From an uncultured Eubacteriales bacterium (lineage in GTDB: Bacteria > Bacillota > Clostridia > Christensenellales > Aristaeellaceae), in assembly GCA_902778055.1 (NCBI GenBank), contig CACYWL010000026.1, forward strand, positions 1 through 33,730: a stretch of 33,730 bases of DNA. Reading direction: 5' to 3'. Positions 13,786 to 22,191 of the stretch are shown in pieces (within the stretch, counting starts at the first letter, position 1; each line of letters starts with the position of its first letter). A program made the position numbers and the translations under genes. The notes under the pieces were generated by a model that saw nothing but the letters and a program-made list of their open reading frames with translations, was not told the DNA's origin and did no database searches.

Positions 13786-14805
13786 TTACTTGCTCATGGC
13801 CTGCTGCACGGCAACCGCCACGGCGACGGTCATGCCGACCATCGGGTTGTTGCCGGCGCCCAGGAAGCCCATCATCTCCACGTGCGCGGGCACGGAGGAG
13901 GAACCGGCGAACTGAGCATCGGAATGCATGCGGCCCATGGTGTCGGTCATGCCGTAGGAGGCAGGGCCGGCGGCCATGTTGTCGGGATGCAGGGTACGGC
14001 CGGTGCCGCCGCCGGAGGCGACGGAGAAGTACTTCTTGCCGGCTTCCCAGCGCTCTTTCTTGTACGTGCCGGCGACGGGATGCTGGAAGCGGGTCGGGTT
14101 GGTGGAGTTGCCGGTGATCGACACATCCGCGCCCTCGTGCCACATGATGGCCACGCCCTCGCGGACATCATCCGCGCCGTAGCAGTTCACCTTCGCCCGG
14201 GGACCGTCGGAATAGGCGGTCTTGCTGACCACGGTCAGAGCGTGATCTTCCTTGACGTCGGCGGAGAGATAGTCATATTTCGTCTGCACATAGGTGAAGC
14301 CGTTGATCCGGCTGATGATCATGGCGGCATCCTTGCCCAGGCCGTTCAGGATCACGCGGAGGGGCTTGGTGCGGACCTTGTTCGCGTTCAGGGCGATCTT
14401 GATGGCGCCCTCGGCGGCGGCAAAGGACTCGTGGCCGGCCAGGAAGGCGAAGCACTCCGTCTCCTCATCCAGCAGCATGGCGCCCAGATTGCCGTGGCCG
14501 ATACCGACCTGGCGCTGATCCGCGACGGAGCCGGGGATGCAGAAGGCCTGCAGGCCGACGCCGATCCACTTGGCCGCTTCGGCGGCGCTGGAGGCATTTT
14601 CCTTCATGGCGATGGCGGCGCCCAGTTCATAGGCCCACTTCACGTTCTCGAAGCAGATGGGCTGGGTGCTTTCGACGATGCTGTAGGCATCGACGCCCTT
14701 GCTGTTGGTAAAGGCCTTGACTTCTTCAAAATTCTTGAAACCGTACTTTTCGAGGACGGGCTGCAGCTGCGGCATACGTCCTTCATAATTTTCAAACAGA
14801 GCCAT
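13786..14805 (-). CDS. GGGtGRT protein
   Basis: The 339-residue protein carries the motif that names the family, GGGTGRT (265-271, within SVASGGGTGRTLHPDNMA). It has other strongly conserved-looking stretches such as NGLGKDAAMIISRINGF (about 154-170) and GNSTNPTRFQHPVAGTY (about 232-248). No signal peptide or membrane helix is present. The family is found in anaerobes and is encoded next to a NifU-like Fe-S scaffold, as here (the scaffold gene ends 14 bases upstream, same strand). Biochemical function is not established. The pairing suggests a role with an Fe-S cluster or a redox enzyme. A second weaker hint is the dense glycine-loop content, which suggests nucleotide or cofactor binding. Confidence 0.9.
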   Translation of the reverse strand: MALFENYEGRMPQLQPVLEKYGFKNFEEVKAFTNSKGVDAYSIVESTQPICFENVKWAYELGAAIAMKENASSAAEAAKWIGVGLQAFCIPGSVADQRQVGIGHGNLGAMLLDEETECFAFLAGHESFAAAEGAIKIALNANKVRTKPLRVILNGLGKDAAMIISRINGFTYVQTKYDYLSADVKEDHALTVVSKTAYSDGPRAKVNCYGADDVREGVAIMWHEGADVSITGNSTNPTRFQHPVAGTYKKERWEAGKKYFSVASGGGTGRTLHPDNMAAGPASYGMTDTMGRMHSDAQFAGSSSVPAHVEMMGFLGAGNNPMVGMTVAVAVAVQQAMSK

Positions 14806-14819
14806 GTGCTGCGCCTCCT

Positions 14820-15521
14820 TTACTCTTTACGCGGGTCAATCCACTTGACCGCGCCGTCTTCAGCCTTGAAACGACCGTAGGTGCCCAGGTTCTTATCGTA
14901 CGCTTCCTGCGCGGAAAGACCCTTCTTGATATCGTCCATCATCTTGCCCAGGCTCAGGAACTGATATCCGCAGACCTGATCATCCTTGTCCAGGGCCATC
15001 TTGACGACATAACCCTCGGTCATTTCCAGATAACGGGTGCCCTTGGCGCGGGTGCCGTACATGGTACCGACCATGGAGCGCAGGCCTTTGCCCAGATCCT
15101 CCAGACCGGCGCCGACGCGCAGACCGTCATCAGAGAAAGCGGACTGGGTGCGGCCGTAAACGATCTGCAGGAACAGCTCGCGCATGGCGGTGTTGATCGC
15201 GTCGCAGACCAGGTCGGTATTCAGCGCCTCGAGAATCGTCTTTCCGGGCAGAATCTCGCTGGCCATGGCCGCGGAATGCGTCATACCGGAGCAGCCGATG
15301 GTCTCGACCAGGGCTTCCTCGATGACGCCGTTCTTAACGTTCAGGCTCAGCTTGCAGCAGCCCTGCTGGGGAGCGCACCAGCCGATGCCATGGGTGTATC
15401 CGGAAATATCCTTGATTTCCTTCGCCTGAACCCATTTGCCTTCCTCGGGAATGGGAGCGGGGCCATGGTTCGGGCCCTTCGCGACACAAACCATGTCTTC
15501 AACTTCCTTCGTGTATTGCAT
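14820..15521 (-). CDS. NifU/IscU-like iron-sulfur cluster scaffold protein
   Basis: The 233-residue protein has a scaffold-like N-terminal two thirds. Cysteines lie at positions 12, 49, 55, 56 and 77, including GWCAPQQGCC and ETIGCSGMTHSAAMASEI. The latter corresponds to the GCGAAIAS-type helix start of IscU/NifU. It is longer than IscU (about 130), with an extra C-terminal region (about 130-233) that I cannot assign. It is the first gene of a two-gene operon with the GGGtGRT gene. AGGAGGG stands 10-11 bases before the ATG. No cysteine desulfurase lies nearby, so this is not a general Isc/Suf operon but probably a dedicated scaffold for one client. Confidence 0.88.
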   Translation of the reverse strand: MQYTKEVEDMVCVAKGPNHGPAPIPEEGKWVQAKEIKDISGYTHGIGWCAPQQGCCKLSLNVKNGVIEEALVETIGCSGMTHSAAMASEILPGKTILEALNTDLVCDAINTAMRELFLQIVYGRTQSAFSDDGLRVGAGLEDLGKGLRSMVGTMYGTRAKGTRYLEMTEGYVVKMALDKDDQVCGYQFLSLGKMMDDIKKGLSAQEAYDKNLGTYGRFKAEDGAVKWIDPRKE

Positions 15522-15571
15522 GATCCAAATTCCCTCCTGTTCACCAAAAGTAGATTACAAGAACCGGGGTC

Positions 15572-15577
15572 AGTATA
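15572..15577 (-). promoter_or_regulatory. Extended -10 promoter of the scaffold/GGGtGRT operon
   Basis: Minus strand TGG-TATACT, 51 bases before the scaffold start codon. No strong -35 at the usual distance. Confidence 0.45.
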
Positions 15578-15635
15578 CCATAGTATCCGGCCTTTCCGCC
15601 ACTGTATTTCAAAAAAAACTTCTCGCTGACCTTCC

Positions 15636-15664
15636 TTGAACCGGAATTGGGATTCAGGTATAAT
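15636..15664 (+). promoter_or_regulatory. Promoter of the SRAP gene
   Basis: TTGAAC (15636-15641), a 17-base spacer and a perfect TATAAT (15659-15664), 78 bases before the start codon. I see no LexA-type box (GAAC-N4-GTTC style) nearby. Confidence 0.75.
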
Positions 15665-15741
15665 CATCCCGAAATCAGACAAATCTTCGGCAGGCTCCGG
15701 AGCTTCTGGCCGGAGCGGCTTCGCGGGAGGGAGGACAGAGC

Positions 15742-16347
15742 ATGTGCGGACGATATTTTATTGATCCGACGCCGGCCATGCTGCCGGTGATCGAGGCCAT
15801 GAACCGTTCTCCGCTGATCCAGGCCTTTCAGCAGAACGGCGAGGTGATGACCCGGGGAGAAATCCGCCCGACCAATGTGGCGCCGGCCCTCGCCTCCGCC
15901 AGAAACGGGAGCCGCGCGGTTTTCCCCATGAAGTGGGGCTTCACGGGAAAAACGCTGCTGATCAACGCCCGGGCGGAAACCGCCGCCACAAGGGTCACCT
16001 TCCGGGAGGAGTGGCAGAGCCATCGGTGCGCCGTGCCGGCGTCCTGGTACTTTGAATGGGAGCATCTGGACGCGGAGGGCGGGAAGAAGAAAATCGGGGA
16101 CCGGTTCAGACTTCGGCCCAGAGGCAGCGGGATCACCTGGCTGTGCGGCCTGTACCGGATCGAAAACGGGCTGCCCTGCTATGTGATCCTGACCCGGGAG
16201 CCGGGGGAGAGCATCCGCTTTCTTCATGACCGGATGCCGCTGATGCTGCCGGAAGAGTACGCGAAGGAGTGGATCCGGCCGGACGCGGATCCCGCGGAAC
16301 TGGTCCGGGCCGCTCAGACCGATATTCAGTACGAGCGGCTCGGCTGA
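15742..16347 (+). CDS. SOS response-associated peptidase (SRAP; YedK/HMCES family)
   Basis: The 201-residue protein begins MCGRY, with the catalytic Cys2 that becomes the N-terminus after methionine removal. It keeps the other family residues: Asn75 in INARAET, Glu105 in SWYFEW and His162 in FLHDRMP. These proteins form a covalent thiazolidine link to abasic sites in single-stranded DNA and protect them from breakage. Length is normal for the bacterial family. GGGAGGGAGGA stands before the ATG. The gene is alone, between convergent and divergent neighbours, with its own promoter. Confidence 0.95.
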   Translation: MCGRYFIDPTPAMLPVIEAMNRSPLIQAFQQNGEVMTRGEIRPTNVAPALASARNGSRAVFPMKWGFTGKTLLINARAETAATRVTFREEWQSHRCAVPASWYFEWEHLDAEGGKKKIGDRFRLRPRGSGITWLCGLYRIENGLPCYVILTREPGESIRFLHDRMPLMLPEEYAKEWIRPDADPAELVRAAQTDIQYERLG

Positions 16348-16427
16348 GGCGGAAGTCCGAGCATGAATCACTGAAAGCATAACACAGAAGACTTATTGCG
16401 GTCTGAAACTCTGCAGACAACTATTAT

Positions 16428-16464
16428 CATAAAGAACACCTCCCGTCCGGCGGATGGGAGGTGT
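16428..16464 (-). terminator. Terminator of the S9 peptidase gene
   Basis: ACACCTCCC / GGGAGGTGT stem (16436-16444 with 16456-16464). On the minus strand it is followed by TCTTTAT. It may also stop transcription from the convergent SRAP gene, although that side lacks a T run. Confidence 0.7.
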
Positions 16465-16504
16465 CACATGATCCGGATGTAAACCGTTCTCTGATTCTGC
16501 CCTC

Positions 16505-18496
16505 TTATTTTGCGTACCGGTCAAACCATCCGGTGATCTCCTCCAGACGGCGGAGACGGTGCGCCGGTTTGCCGGTGCGGGAAAGTTCATGGTTCTCGCC
16601 GTGGAAAACAACCATCCGGGCAGGAACCCGCAGGTAGACCAGCGCGGTATACAGCTGATAGCCTTCCGCGATGGGACAGCGGTAATCCTCCTCGCTGTGG
16701 ATGATGAGCGTCGGGGTTTTCGCGTTCCGGACATATTTGAGAGGGGAGACCTCCCACATTTCCTCAAAGCCCTTTTCGGAATAGGGATCGGCGCTGCAGA
16801 TTTCGAAGCTGGAAACCGGCGGGATATCGCTGAGACCGTACATTGAGACCCAGTTGGCGATGCTGCGCTGGGTGGCGATGCAGCAGAAACGGTCAGTATG
16901 CCCCAGAATCCAGTTGCTCATATATCCGCCGTAGGAGCCGCCGGTGCAGCACAGCCTTCCGGCGTCGACGGCGGGATAGGCTTCCAGCACCCGGTCGGTG
17001 AAGGCCATGATCTGACGGTAGTCTATGCCGCCCCACTGGAGATCCAGATAGGAGAAGGCGTTTCCCCGGCCGTCCGAGCCGTGGGGATTGCAGAAAAACA
17101 CAATATAGCCCCTGGCGGCCCAGGCCTGCATCTCATGGAAGAAGACCGGGCCGTAGGCGCATTTGGGTCCGCCGTGAATATCCAGCACCGCGGGATACTT
17201 CTTTTGAGGATCGTAATCCTCCGGCAGAAGCACCCAGCCGTCGATCTCTTCTCCGTCCAGCTCCGCCGTCAGCGGCTGCGGCTGCGCCACATAGGTATCC
17301 TCCAGCACCGCCGTGTTCCAGGAGGTCAGGCAGCGGGGACCGCCCTTTTCCGCGGCGTAGAGCTCCGGCAGCTTCATGTCCAGGAGACCTGCGAAGACGG
17401 CGCGGCCGCCGCGCACGTCGAAATCGCTGATCAGCCCGCCTGTTGAAACGACGGTCTCGATCCGGCCGTCCAGGCCGATGCGCTTCAGCCTGCAGCCGTC
17501 CCGGTCCAGCGCGGGGAAATAGAGATAATCCCCGTCCGAGCCGGTAAAGCGGGCTGAGCCGTATTCCACATCCGTCAGCATTCCATAGCCCAGGCTTTCA
17601 TCCGCCTCGCAGAGAAGCTTCAGCTCCCGGGAACGGGGGTCGAAGGTATAGAAGCACGGGTTCTCGCTGTCCCCGAAACGCTTTCCGTCCGCGCCGACCA
17701 CCACCGGCGTGTCCCCGATGAACTCCAGGGCGGAGATCATCAGCCGGGGACCGAGGACCTGCTCCGATTTGCCGGTTTCCAGATCCAGACGGTACAGGCA
17801 GTCCCGGTTGGGACGGCGGTTCCGGAAGTTTACGCCGCTGTACCAGACCTCCTTCCCGTGCACACGGAAGGTTCCGACATCCATGGTTTTCCCGGTCAGG
17901 CGGCGCAGCTTCTTTTCCTTCGCCCGCCAGATAAACAGAGCGCTGCGCTTCCCCTGGATCAGACCGCGGCCGTTATAGACGAAGGGAGATTCGGTCAGTA
18001 CTTCATAATCCTTTTCCCCGTCGATCTTCTCCAGCGCCTTTTTCCGTTTGTCCCCCGTGAGGAGATACAGATCCGGGTTGTCCGTGCTGATTTCCCCGGT
18101 CATCAGCAGATCTCCGTCCGGCAGTAGCCTGAATTCTCCCGCATCCAGCGGCAGCTCGAGGGCCTTCACCGCTTCGCCGCCGGCCAGAGGCAGGCGGTAC
18201 AGCACGGTGGTCGCGTCCTTCTCCTCTTCCTCATCCTTTTCCTTTTTCTTTTCTCCGCGCGGATCCGTGGCAAAGAGAAGATGATCCTCATCTTCAAAGA
18301 AGAATTCCCCGATCCGGCCGTCGCTGACCATGGGGCGGTCCTCTCCGCCGGAGCGGAGGTGCAGCCGGCTGACGTATTCTTTTTTCTCCCGGTCGATTTC
18401 CGTCAGCAGATAGGCAAGCTTCCCGCCGTCCGGGGAAAAGGTCAGCGAGGAAAGCATCCGAAAATCCATAAAGGTATCCAGCGTGATCTTCTTCAT
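16505..18496 (-). CDS. S9 family serine peptidase (acylaminoacyl-peptidase type)
   Basis: The 663-residue protein has an N-terminal beta-propeller-like half (about 1-390, with TFSPDGGKLAYL near the start). An alpha/beta hydrolase half follows, with the S9 catalytic triad Ser521 (GGSYGGYM), Asp604 (SEEDYRCP) and His636 (GENHELS). The oxyanion region is DIHGGPKCAYGP. There is no signal peptide, so it is cytoplasmic and probably trims short or acylated peptides. The run EKKKEKDEEEEKD (about 80-92) is a charged insertion in the propeller. The ATG has AGGAGC ten bases upstream. It is a single-gene unit with a clear promoter and terminator. Confidence 0.95.
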   Translation of the reverse strand: MKKITLDTFMDFRMLSSLTFSPDGGKLAYLLTEIDREKKEYVSRLHLRSGGEDRPMVSDGRIGEFFFEDEDHLLFATDPRGEKKKEKDEEEEKDATTVLYRLPLAGGEAVKALELPLDAGEFRLLPDGDLLMTGEISTDNPDLYLLTGDKRKKALEKIDGEKDYEVLTESPFVYNGRGLIQGKRSALFIWRAKEKKLRRLTGKTMDVGTFRVHGKEVWYSGVNFRNRRPNRDCLYRLDLETGKSEQVLGPRLMISALEFIGDTPVVVGADGKRFGDSENPCFYTFDPRSRELKLLCEADESLGYGMLTDVEYGSARFTGSDGDYLYFPALDRDGCRLKRIGLDGRIETVVSTGGLISDFDVRGGRAVFAGLLDMKLPELYAAEKGGPRCLTSWNTAVLEDTYVAQPQPLTAELDGEEIDGWVLLPEDYDPQKKYPAVLDIHGGPKCAYGPVFFHEMQAWAARGYIVFFCNPHGSDGRGNAFSYLDLQWGGIDYRQIMAFTDRVLEAYPAVDAGRLCCTGGSYGGYMSNWILGHTDRFCCIATQRSIANWVSMYGLSDIPPVSSFEICSADPYSEKGFEEMWEVSPLKYVRNAKTPTLIIHSEEDYRCPIAEGYQLYTALVYLRVPARMVVFHGENHELSRTGKPAHRLRRLEEITGWFDRYAK

Positions 18497-18565
18497 TGTC
18501 GGCGCTCCTTTTTCTCATTCCGCCGTCCGGCGGATTTCCGGAACGGCGAACCTTCTGTGTCCACC

Positions 18566-18594
18566 ATTATCTTCCGGTCAGGGCGTAAAGTCAA
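18566..18594 (-). promoter_or_regulatory. Promoter of the S9 peptidase gene
   Basis: Minus strand TTGACT (18594-18589), 17-base spacer, GATAAT (18571-18566), about 70 bases before the start. A GC-rich palindrome CCGCCGTCCGGCGG (18524-18537) lies in the leader. Confidence 0.65.
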
Positions 18595-18747
18595 TCGTTA
18601 CGACCGCTGCCGGCGTTTCCTTCACCCGCCGGAGGCGGATCAGGCAAAGCGCAGAAAAGACTCCCGGCAGTTTTCCGGATCAGACATCGTCCTCAGGATG
18701 TGACGTATGCATCTTTCCGCAAATGCCTACCATTTTCTTTGATCCAA

Positions 18748-18756
18748 TGGTATAAT
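18748..18756 (+). promoter_or_regulatory. Extended -10 promoter for the DUF3795 remnant / acetyltransferase
   Basis: TGGTATAAT, an extended -10 element 47 bases before the ATG at 18803. Both following genes could be read from it. The gap 18497-18802 otherwise contains only the two divergent promoters. Confidence 0.55.
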
Positions 18757-18802
18757 TCAGCTATCGAAAAGATCAGACCAAAGCGTGAATCGGAGGGGCC
18801 GC

Positions 18803-19030
18803 ATGGAAGGAAAAAGAATCACCGCTGAAATGATTGCGCCCTGCGGGCTGGACTGCAGCCTCTGCAAAAGGGCTCTCGCTGAAACCGATCCGTGTCCGGG
18901 ATGCCACGGGCCGGATGAGCACAAGCCTGAATTCTGCGCGGAACGGGAACCGCTTTTTTCGGCAAGGAAATCACCGTATACGATCTCGGTTTCACGACGC
19001 TTCTGTGCGATGAATGATCTGAGCGGCTAA
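18803..19030 (+). pseudogene. Truncated DUF3795-type cysteine-rich protein
   Basis: The ATG at 18803 has CGGAGGGG in front. It opens a 75-residue frame beginning ITAEMIAPCGLDCSLCKRAL and continuing CPGCHGPDEHKPEFCAE. That is the N-terminal half of DUF3795 proteins, small cysteine-rich and probably metal-binding. The family resemblance stops abruptly after FCAE, and the remaining 26 residues look out of frame. Normal members are roughly twice as long, with more cysteines. From about 18940 another frame on the same strand reads GTGTAFFGKEITVYDLGF and more, then stops at 19014-19016. It looks more like real protein than the frame in use, so this is probably a deletion junction between two genes. 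The conserved cysteines of the first half are intact. Confidence 0.65.
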
Positions 19031-19044
19031 AGGAGAACTGACGC

Positions 19045-19734
19045 ATGAACAATATTGAACGAAGAGACCGGCAGATTCTGTATATTTCAGACGATGAGGT
19101 GCTTGCGGAGCAGAAGAAATGCCGGGCCATCCTGCAAAGACTGAATTTCATGGACCGGGCGGATTTTGAGGGAATCGCTTCCGTGGTGAAGGAGCTGTTC
19201 GGCACCTCGGACGGGGCGTTCGTGAATCCGCCGTTCTACTGCGATTACGGCAGCCACATTCATGTGGGAAAGAACTTTTTTGCCAACTACAACTGCACCA
19301 TCATCGACGTGGCGCCCGTGACCATCGGGGACAACTGTCAGATGGCGCCGAATGTGGCAATCTACACGGCGGGGCATCCCGTGCATCCTGCCGCGCGGAA
19401 CACGGCCTATGAATACGGCATCGGGGTGACCATCGGTCACAATGTGTGGATCGGCGGCAATTCGGTGATTCTGCCGGGAGTGCATATCGGAGACAACACG
19501 GTGATCGGCGCCGGAAGCGTCGTGACGAGAGACATTCCCGACTGGTGCGTGGCCGCCGGCAACCCCTGCAGGGTTCTTCGAAGGATCACAGAAGCGGATC
19601 GGGAAACATGGTTCCATGGATTACCCGTGGATGCGGAAGCCCTGGAGCATATGCGGCGGATGTGGGCGGAAAACGAGGATCCCGTACGGTTTCCGGAATG
19701 CCGGACTTCAGACAGGGTGAAAGACTGCCCCTGA
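19045..19734 (+). CDS. Hexapeptide sugar O-acetyltransferase (Maa/LacA-like)
   Basis: The 229-residue protein has the N-terminal maltose-acetyltransferase helix region (about 5-55). A left-handed beta-helix of hexapeptide repeats follows (about 60-185), with VTIGDNCQMAPNVAIYTAGHPVHP, the loop holding the catalytic histidine (His111 or His114), and VWIGGNSVILPGVHIGDN. It transfers acetyl from acetyl-CoA to a sugar hydroxyl, in the cytoplasm. The tail after residue 190 (ETWFHGLPVDAEALEHM and on) is about 25 residues longer than in typical Maa. AAAGGAGAACTGACGC stands in front of the ATG. It lies 14 bases after the truncated DUF3795 frame and may be cotranscribed with it. Confidence 0.93.
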   Translation: MNNIERRDRQILYISDDEVLAEQKKCRAILQRLNFMDRADFEGIASVVKELFGTSDGAFVNPPFYCDYGSHIHVGKNFFANYNCTIIDVAPVTIGDNCQMAPNVAIYTAGHPVHPAARNTAYEYGIGVTIGHNVWIGGNSVILPGVHIGDNTVIGAGSVVTRDIPDWCVAAGNPCRVLRRITEADRETWFHGLPVDAEALEHMRRMWAENEDPVRFPECRTSDRVKDCP

Positions 19735-19853
19735 TTTCCCGGACCGGCGGATGACGCGTAGCGGGACGCGGGTCATCCGTCCTGCCCGCATAACAGGCCC
19801 TTTTGATCTTTTGGATCTGAAGCAAAAAAATGAGACGGGGAAGGATCGCCCGG

Positions 19854-19882
19854 TTGCCAGAAAAAATCATACCTGCTACAAT
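19854..19882 (+). promoter_or_regulatory. Promoter of the membrane protein / NimA-like genes
   Basis: TTGCCA (19854-19859), 17-base spacer, TACAAT (19877-19882). It lies about 100 bases before the preferred start at 19986. Upstream, GGATGAC/GTCATCC (19749-19772) forms a hairpin without a T run. Confidence 0.6.
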
Positions 19883-19985
19883 AAACAGGACATGCAGTGA
19901 AAGTGTTCGTTCCTGAGCAAGGCATATGGTTCATGACAATCCCGACCCGGAAGGTCTGCACAGTGCTGAGATGAGGAGTCTGCCT

Positions 19986-20630
19986 ATGAAATACGGGGAA
20001 TCCACCTTTGATATTCTGTATCTTCTGTTTGCCATCGTCAGCGGCATCGTGATCCTGCGCCGCGCCCGGAACAAAACCGAAAAATGGATGGGCCTTGCCG
20101 CTCTGATCCTGGGCTGCGGCGATGCGTTTCATCTGGTGCCCCGGGTGCTCAATTACTTTTCGGAGGCGGATTTTACCGCCGCCCTGGGCATTGGCAAACT
20201 GGTCACGTCCGTCACCATGACTGTGTTCTATGTGCTGCTGTATTATGTATGGCTTGGATACTATCGGGAAAGGGAAAACCGCGGCGTAAAAGCCTGTATC
20301 CTGTCGATGACGATGGCCCGCATCGTGCTGTGCCTCTTTCCGCAGAACGGCTGGCTGGAAAACAGCAGTGATATGACCTGGGGCATCATCCGTAACGTGC
20401 CCTTCGTGATTCTGGGCGCTGCGGTCTGCTGGCTCTACTGGAAAAACCGCGGGAAGGATCGGACTTTCCGTTTTGTCTGGCTGTATATCCTTCTGTCCTT
20501 CCTGTTCTATATTCCCGTGGCCGTGGCCGCCGGCATCGTGCCTATGCTCGGCATGCTCATGCTGCCGAAAACGATTTGCTATGTGCTGCTGATCTGCGCT
20601 TTCCTGAAGGCCACGGCAAGGAAAAAATGA
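19986..20630 (+). CDS. Multi-pass membrane protein of unknown function
   Basis: This 214-residue protein has about seven hydrophobic segments: residues about 8-23, 34-52, 66-86, 98-112, 128-146, 157-178 and 184-205. Short basic loops such as RRARNKTEKW and YYRERENR probably face the cytoplasm. I recognise no named family; related hypothetical proteins seem common in Clostridia. The ATG at 19986 is chosen because GAGGAGT stands eight bases in front. In-frame starts at 19926 and 19971 exist but have poorer sites. It sits 20 bases upstream of the NimA-like gene, so the two are probably cotranscribed. Confidence 0.75.
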   Translation: MKYGESTFDILYLLFAIVSGIVILRRARNKTEKWMGLAALILGCGDAFHLVPRVLNYFSEADFTAALGIGKLVTSVTMTVFYVLLYYVWLGYYRERENRGVKACILSMTMARIVLCLFPQNGWLENSSDMTWGIIRNVPFVILGAAVCWLYWKNRGKDRTFRFVWLYILLSFLFYIPVAVAAGIVPMLGMLMLPKTICYVLLICAFLKATARKK

Positions 20631-20650
20631 GACGAGGGAGATGAGTGGGA

Positions 20651-21127
20651 ATGTTTCGGGAAATGGTCCGGAAAAAGCAGCAGCTTCCGGAGACGGAATG
20701 CATTGAAATTCTGAAGCGGGAGAAAAGAGGCGTCCTTTCCCTGCTGGGCGATGATGATTATCCTTACGGGATTCCGCTGAATCACTACTATAACGAAGCG
20801 GATGGCAGGCTCTATTTCCACAGCGGGAAAAAGGGGCATAAGATTGACGCCCTCCGCCGTCATGAAAAGGCTTCCTTCTGCGTATATGATGAGGGATTCC
20901 GGCGGGACGGGGAATGGGCCCTGAACATCCGCAGCGTTATCGTGTTCGGCCGAATCGAGATCATCTCCGATACGGAGACTGTCTATGAGATTTCACGGCA
21001 GCTCAGCCGCAAATTTACGCAGGATGAAAAATACATCGAGGACGAGATCTGGAAATCCGGCCCCGGAACCCTGATGTTTGCACTTATCCCGGAGCATATG
21101 ACCGGCAAGCTGGTGAACGAGTCCTGA
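20651..21127 (+). CDS. Pyridoxamine 5'-phosphate oxidase-family protein (NimA-like)
   Basis: The 158-residue protein has the split-barrel flavin-binding fold of the NimA/PPOX-like family. Visible are ILKREKRGVLSLLGDDDYPYGIPLNHYY (about 20-47, first strands) and LYFHSGKKGHKIDALRR (about 54-70), which includes the histidine at the NimA active-site position, followed by ASFCVYD. Relatives bind FMN or a related cofactor and reduce 5-nitroimidazoles in some species; the native role is generally unknown. The ATG at 20651 is preferred over an in-frame GTG at 20645, with GGGAG ten bases upstream. Confidence 0.88.
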   Translation: MFREMVRKKQQLPETECIEILKREKRGVLSLLGDDDYPYGIPLNHYYNEADGRLYFHSGKKGHKIDALRRHEKASFCVYDEGFRRDGEWALNIRSVIVFGRIEIISDTETVYEISRQLSRKFTQDEKYIEDEIWKSGPGTLMFALIPEHMTGKLVNES

Positions 21128-21187
21128 GAGTGTGCTCCGGCCGACAAGACATGATCCGCTTTGACCAGATAGAAAGGAGTCTGACTC

Positions 21188-21910
21188 ATGAGAAAAACGT
21201 GGAGAAGAATTGCGGCGCTGCTGGTTCTCTGCCTGCTGAGCCATCCTCTTTCCGGGCTGGCGGCAACGCTGAAGAAAGGAAGCAGGGGAGAAGCCGTCAA
21301 GGAAGTGCAGACCTGGCTGATCGACCTGGGATACCTGAACGACACGGCGGACGGGGCTTTCGGCAGGAAGACTGAGGCTGCGGTCAAAGCGTTCCAGAAG
21401 ACCATCGGCGTGAAGCAGAACGGAAGGCTCACGGACGAGCAGCAGACACGGCTGCTGGTGCTCTGGGGAGATGTCACCGGCATCATGGAGGGCGACGGAC
21501 TCTCGGATGAGGAGCTTGCGGAGATACACCCGGCCGGCTGCAGCCGGAAGGGCGATGATCCGGGCCAGGTGGAGTACTGCTGGCGTCATCTGGACGCCGG
21601 GCGGCTGACGCAGATTCTGATGCTGCCCGGGCTGCCGGATACCGCGGTGGGCATGGCCGCCGAGCGGGCAGTGGATCTGTGGACGGAGGGCATGAATGCC
21701 CTGTTCGACGAATGGGCGGAAACCAATCCGGACGCGGCGGATAAACAGCGGGAAATCTTTGAAGAGGCCCTGGCGGAAGCGGAGCCGGACCTGAATGATG
21801 CACTCGGCCCCGGAAGTCCCGCGGCCCAGCGGGAGCTGGCTTTCTGGCTGGAGGGCAATTGTGTGGACCGCTGCTTTGACCTCCATACCGCCGAGGGCAA
21901 TTCGGACTGA
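21188..21910 (+). CDS. Secreted peptidoglycan-binding-domain protein
   Basis: The 240-residue protein has a signal peptide (basic MRKTWRR, then IAALLVLCLLSHPLSGLA, cleavage near residue 26). A PG_binding_1 domain follows (about 28-90, LKKGSRGEAVKEVQTWL...DGAFGRKTEAAVKAFQ), which usually anchors a protein to peptidoglycan. The second half (about 100-240) is acidic and rich in Trp and Glu, with four cysteines (two in GNCVDRC). It matches no family I know, although the helical Cys-containing pattern is faintly like LprI/DUF1311 domains. No catalytic cell-wall hydrolase motif is seen. AAAGGAGTCTGACTC stands in front of the ATG. Confidence 0.8.
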   Translation: MRKTWRRIAALLVLCLLSHPLSGLAATLKKGSRGEAVKEVQTWLIDLGYLNDTADGAFGRKTEAAVKAFQKTIGVKQNGRLTDEQQTRLLVLWGDVTGIMEGDGLSDEELAEIHPAGCSRKGDDPGQVEYCWRHLDAGRLTQILMLPGLPDTAVGMAAERAVDLWTEGMNALFDEWAETNPDAADKQREIFEEALAEAEPDLNDALGPGSPAAQRELAFWLEGNCVDRCFDLHTAEGNSD

Positions 21911-22058
21911 TGCCGATGACGGCATGAACGGATGTTATCTTTGAGGAAAACATATACCAAGCGTCGGAGACTGTAAACGGACGGTGTGTATTTCCTTTTC
22001 ACGGAGAAATAAAGAACCATATTTTTCTCACTTTGCCCTGTTTTCATGCGGTTTCGGA

Positions 22059-22067
22059 TGATATACT
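22059..22067 (+). promoter_or_regulatory. Extended -10 promoter of the PspC gene
   Basis: TGA-TATACT, an extended -10 element about 125 bases before the start at 22192. The 280-base gap 21911-22191 otherwise holds a small hairpin TGCCG/CGGCA (21911-21924) and nothing else I can name. Confidence 0.45.
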
Positions 22068-22191
22068 TCAGCCATGGTCAGGGAAATGAGTCCTGACCGG
22101 AGAAGGACTGACATCGTGATCCGCCGCGGAACGTGCTTTCATGCACACCGCGGGAGAAACGGGCAGCATCAAATGCAGGAGGAATAACACA

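Noticed and set aside
13882..14880. 332-codon plus-strand open frame
   Set aside because: It is antisense to the GGGtGRT gene, rich in Gly, Ala and His, with no ribosome binding site.
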